From Rhodospirillales bacterium (GTDB taxonomy: Bacteria > Pseudomonadota > Alphaproteobacteria > Acetobacterales > Acetobacteraceae), in the NCBI GenBank assembly GCA_028870815.1, contig JAGWOU010000159.1, forward strand, positions 1 to 5,579: DNA of 5,579 nt. Reading direction: 5' to 3'. Shown here in pieces: positions 5,358 to 5,579 of this stretch. A program made the position numbers and the translations under genes. Below the pieces are notes generated by a model. The model did no database searches. It worked only from the letters and a program-made list of their open reading frames with translations, and was not told the origin of the DNA. Positions within the stretch are counted from its first letter, which is position 1. Each line of letters starts with the position of its first letter.

Positions 5358-5579
5358 TTAGAACTCGGCCCAATCATCGTCGGTAACTGGCATTTTTTTG
5401 AAACTGCCGGCCAGGCTGGGTGATTTCACCGGAGACTTCACCGGTATGGGCCTGGGTGCGAGGGCGGCAACCGGCGCGGGGCGCGGTGGGGCTTCCCATG
5501 GCAGAGGCTCGGTTGCGCCAATGTCGAACCGGCTGATCAACGCTTCAAGCATTTCGGCCTCGCTTGCTAGCGCATGGCT
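5358..5579 (-). CDS. Methyl-accepting chemotaxis protein, C-terminal end (rest outside window)
   Basis: The last 73 codons run in from the right edge on the minus strand and stop at TAA (complement of 5358-5360). They begin with SHALASEAEMLEALISRFDIG, which resembles the final helix of chemoreceptor signalling domains (A..A..L..L...F heptads). A Pro/Ala-rich flexible linker of about 45 residues follows, then the acidic terminus DDDWAEF. The last five residues, DWAEF, fit the xWxxF tethering pentapeptide known from E. coli Tar/Tsr (NWETF), which binds CheR and CheB. Chemoreceptors pass ligand signals through CheW and CheA to flagellar motors. The ligand-binding and transmembrane parts are outside the window, so the stimulus is unknown. 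The linker has a short tandem duplication. A different protein with a similar tail is possible, because the diagnostic hairpin region of the signalling domain is not visible. Confidence 0.75.
   Translation of the reverse strand, partial: SHALASEAEMLEALISRFDIGATEPLPWEAPPRPAPVAALAPRPIPVKSPVKSPSLAGSFKKMPVTDDDWAEF
5421..5444. repeat. Two 12-bp tandem units in the chemoreceptor linker
   Basis: TGATTTCACCGG (5421-5432) is followed at once by AGACTTCACCGG (5433-5444), with 10 of 12 bases equal. On the minus strand this encodes the doubled tetrapeptide in PVKSPVKSP. It looks like a small in-frame duplication that lengthens the flexible linker. Confidence 0.6.

Noticed and set aside
5393..5399. Run of seven T as a terminator for holA
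   Set aside because: No stable hairpin directly precedes it on the plus strand, and it lies inside the minus-strand coding region (Lys-Lys codons).

Overview
The window looks like an ordinary chromosomal segment of a GC-rich alphaproteobacterium. Codon third positions are strongly G/C and there is no plasmid, phage or insertion-sequence gene. The gene order leuS-lptE-holA, a parS-type site, and alphaproteobacterial protein features (dikinase regulator, LeuRS editing-domain signature, LptE lipoprotein) fit this class. Acetobacteraceae or a relative is my best guess, but that is inference.

Layout. (1) Positions 2-229 (+) are the 3' end of a pyruvate,phosphate dikinase / PEP synthase regulatory protein (DUF299 family). 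(2) Positions 230-428 are non-coding. They hold a weak AT-rich promoter candidate and, from about 283 to 415, a dense block of overlapping inverted repeats that ends exactly at the next gene's Shine-Dalgarno sequence. (3) Positions 429-5322 (+) are a compact probable operon: an atypical short-chain dehydrogenase whose catalytic Tyr and Lys are replaced; leuS (leucyl-tRNA synthetase); lptE (outer-membrane LPS-assembly lipoprotein), overlapping leuS and starting at TTG; and holA (DNA polymerase III delta), overlapping lptE by ATGA. (4) The 35-bp gap after holA carries a perfect 26-bp palindrome centred on a 16-bp parS-type ParB site. (5) Positions 5358-5579 (-) are the C-terminus of a convergent methyl-accepting chemotaxis protein, ending in a proline-rich linker and a WxxF-type CheR/CheB tethering pentapeptide.

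How the genes relate. leuS, lptE and holA are housekeeping genes for translation, envelope assembly and replication. Their linkage is common in alphaproteobacteria, often beside parAB near the origin. The parS site agrees with an origin-proximal location, although parB itself is not in view and a chemoreceptor lies downstream of holA. I found no new defence, mobile or biosynthetic system. The items most worth a second look are the stacked inverted repeats before the SDR gene, the parS palindrome between convergent genes, and the degenerate SDR active site.
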